Of a DNA stretch of 64,000 bases, positions 63,814 to 64,000 are shown in pieces; within the stretch, counting starts at the first letter, position 1, and each line of letters starts with the position of its first letter. Source of the stretch: Oceanobacillus sp. Castelsardo (GTDB lineage: Bacteria; Bacillota; Bacilli; Bacillales; Amphibacillaceae). Under the pieces are notes generated by a model. That model searched no databases. It was not told the DNA's origin and saw nothing but the letters and a program-made list of their open reading frames with translations. Position numbers and translations under genes: made by a program. The stretch is from contig NZ_LYCS01000012.1 of NCBI RefSeq assembly GCF_001659985.1, forward strand, positions 32,314 to 96,313, read 5' to 3'.

Positions 63814-64000
63814 TAGTTAAGTCCTCGATCGATTAGTATTTGTCAGCTCCACGTGTCGCCACGCTTCCACCTCAAACCTATTAACCTCATCGTCTCTGAG
63901 GGATCTTACTCATTTAAAATGATGGGAAGTCTCATCTTGAGGGGGGCTTCATGCTTAGATGCTTTCAGCACTTATCCTTTCCACACGTAGCTACCCAGCT
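63814..64000 (-). rRNA. rrl: 23S ribosomal RNA, 3' end (cut by window edge)
   Basis: The minus strand shows the conserved 3' region of Bacillus 23S rRNA, including ACTAATCGATCGAGGACTTA at the extreme 3' end. The gene continues beyond the right edge. About 67 bp separate it from 5S rRNA, with no tRNA gene. Confidence 0.96.

Overview
The window is about 64 kb of low-GC Firmicute chromosome. Gene order and protein sequences point to the family Bacillaceae, perhaps a Virgibacillus/Oceanobacillus/Gracilibacillus-type genus (inferred from protein similarity and AT-rich codon use; the genus cannot be fixed from the sequence alone). Nearly everything to the right of 11.8 kb lies on the minus strand and is the origin-proximal block around the ribosomal protein clusters, so it is transcribed from the right edge towards the left.

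Left part (1-8.3 kb) is accessory sugar-acid metabolism: the 5' part of gndA, uxaC (uronate isomerase), a divergent XylR-type ROK repressor, a three-gene TRAP transporter (dctP-dctQ-dctM) and a convergent GPH-family sugar symporter. Two palindromes with the arm sequence and spacing of Bacillus xyl operators sit in front of uxaC and in front of the GPH symporter. The uxaC site abuts the -10 box, and a catabolite-repression (cre) site overlaps the -35. I read this as one XylR-like regulon for uronate or glucuronoxylan-derived sugars. From 8.3 to 11.5 kb lies a compact minus-strand set: LytTR response regulator, AgrC-like histidine kinase, YhfC-type intramembrane protease and DUF3887 lipoprotein.

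Central part (11.8-48 kb), in transcription order: rpmG, secE, nusG, rplK, rplA, rplJ, rplL, rsmC, rpoB, rpoC, rplGB, rpsL, rpsG, fusA, tufA, then the S10, spc and alpha operons (rpsJ to rplQ), the ECF transporter module ecfA1-ecfA2-ecfT, truA, rplM and rpsI. Promoters, attenuator-like hairpins and intercistronic hairpins are visible at most operon joints. The methionine aminopeptidase gene map, usually between adk and infA, is absent; a small KOW protein overlaps infA instead.

Right part (48-64 kb), in transcription order: the 3' end of a 23S rRNA, 5S rRNA, an MgtC-family gene with no usual start codon, ctsR-mcsA-mcsB-clpC behind a CtsR operator, radA, yacL (PIN/TRAM), gltX, a Cys T-box, cysE, cysS, mrnC, rlmB, rae1 and sigH. 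Compared with Bacillus subtilis, disA is missing between radA and yacL, and ispD-ispF between yacL and gltX. A roughly 360-bp highly structured repeat element lies between gltX and the T-box. A 34-bp piece of it recurs (32/34 identical, inverted) in the rpsI-response regulator gap, so it is likely a dispersed repeat family. No CRISPR, prophage, transposase or tRNA gene was seen.
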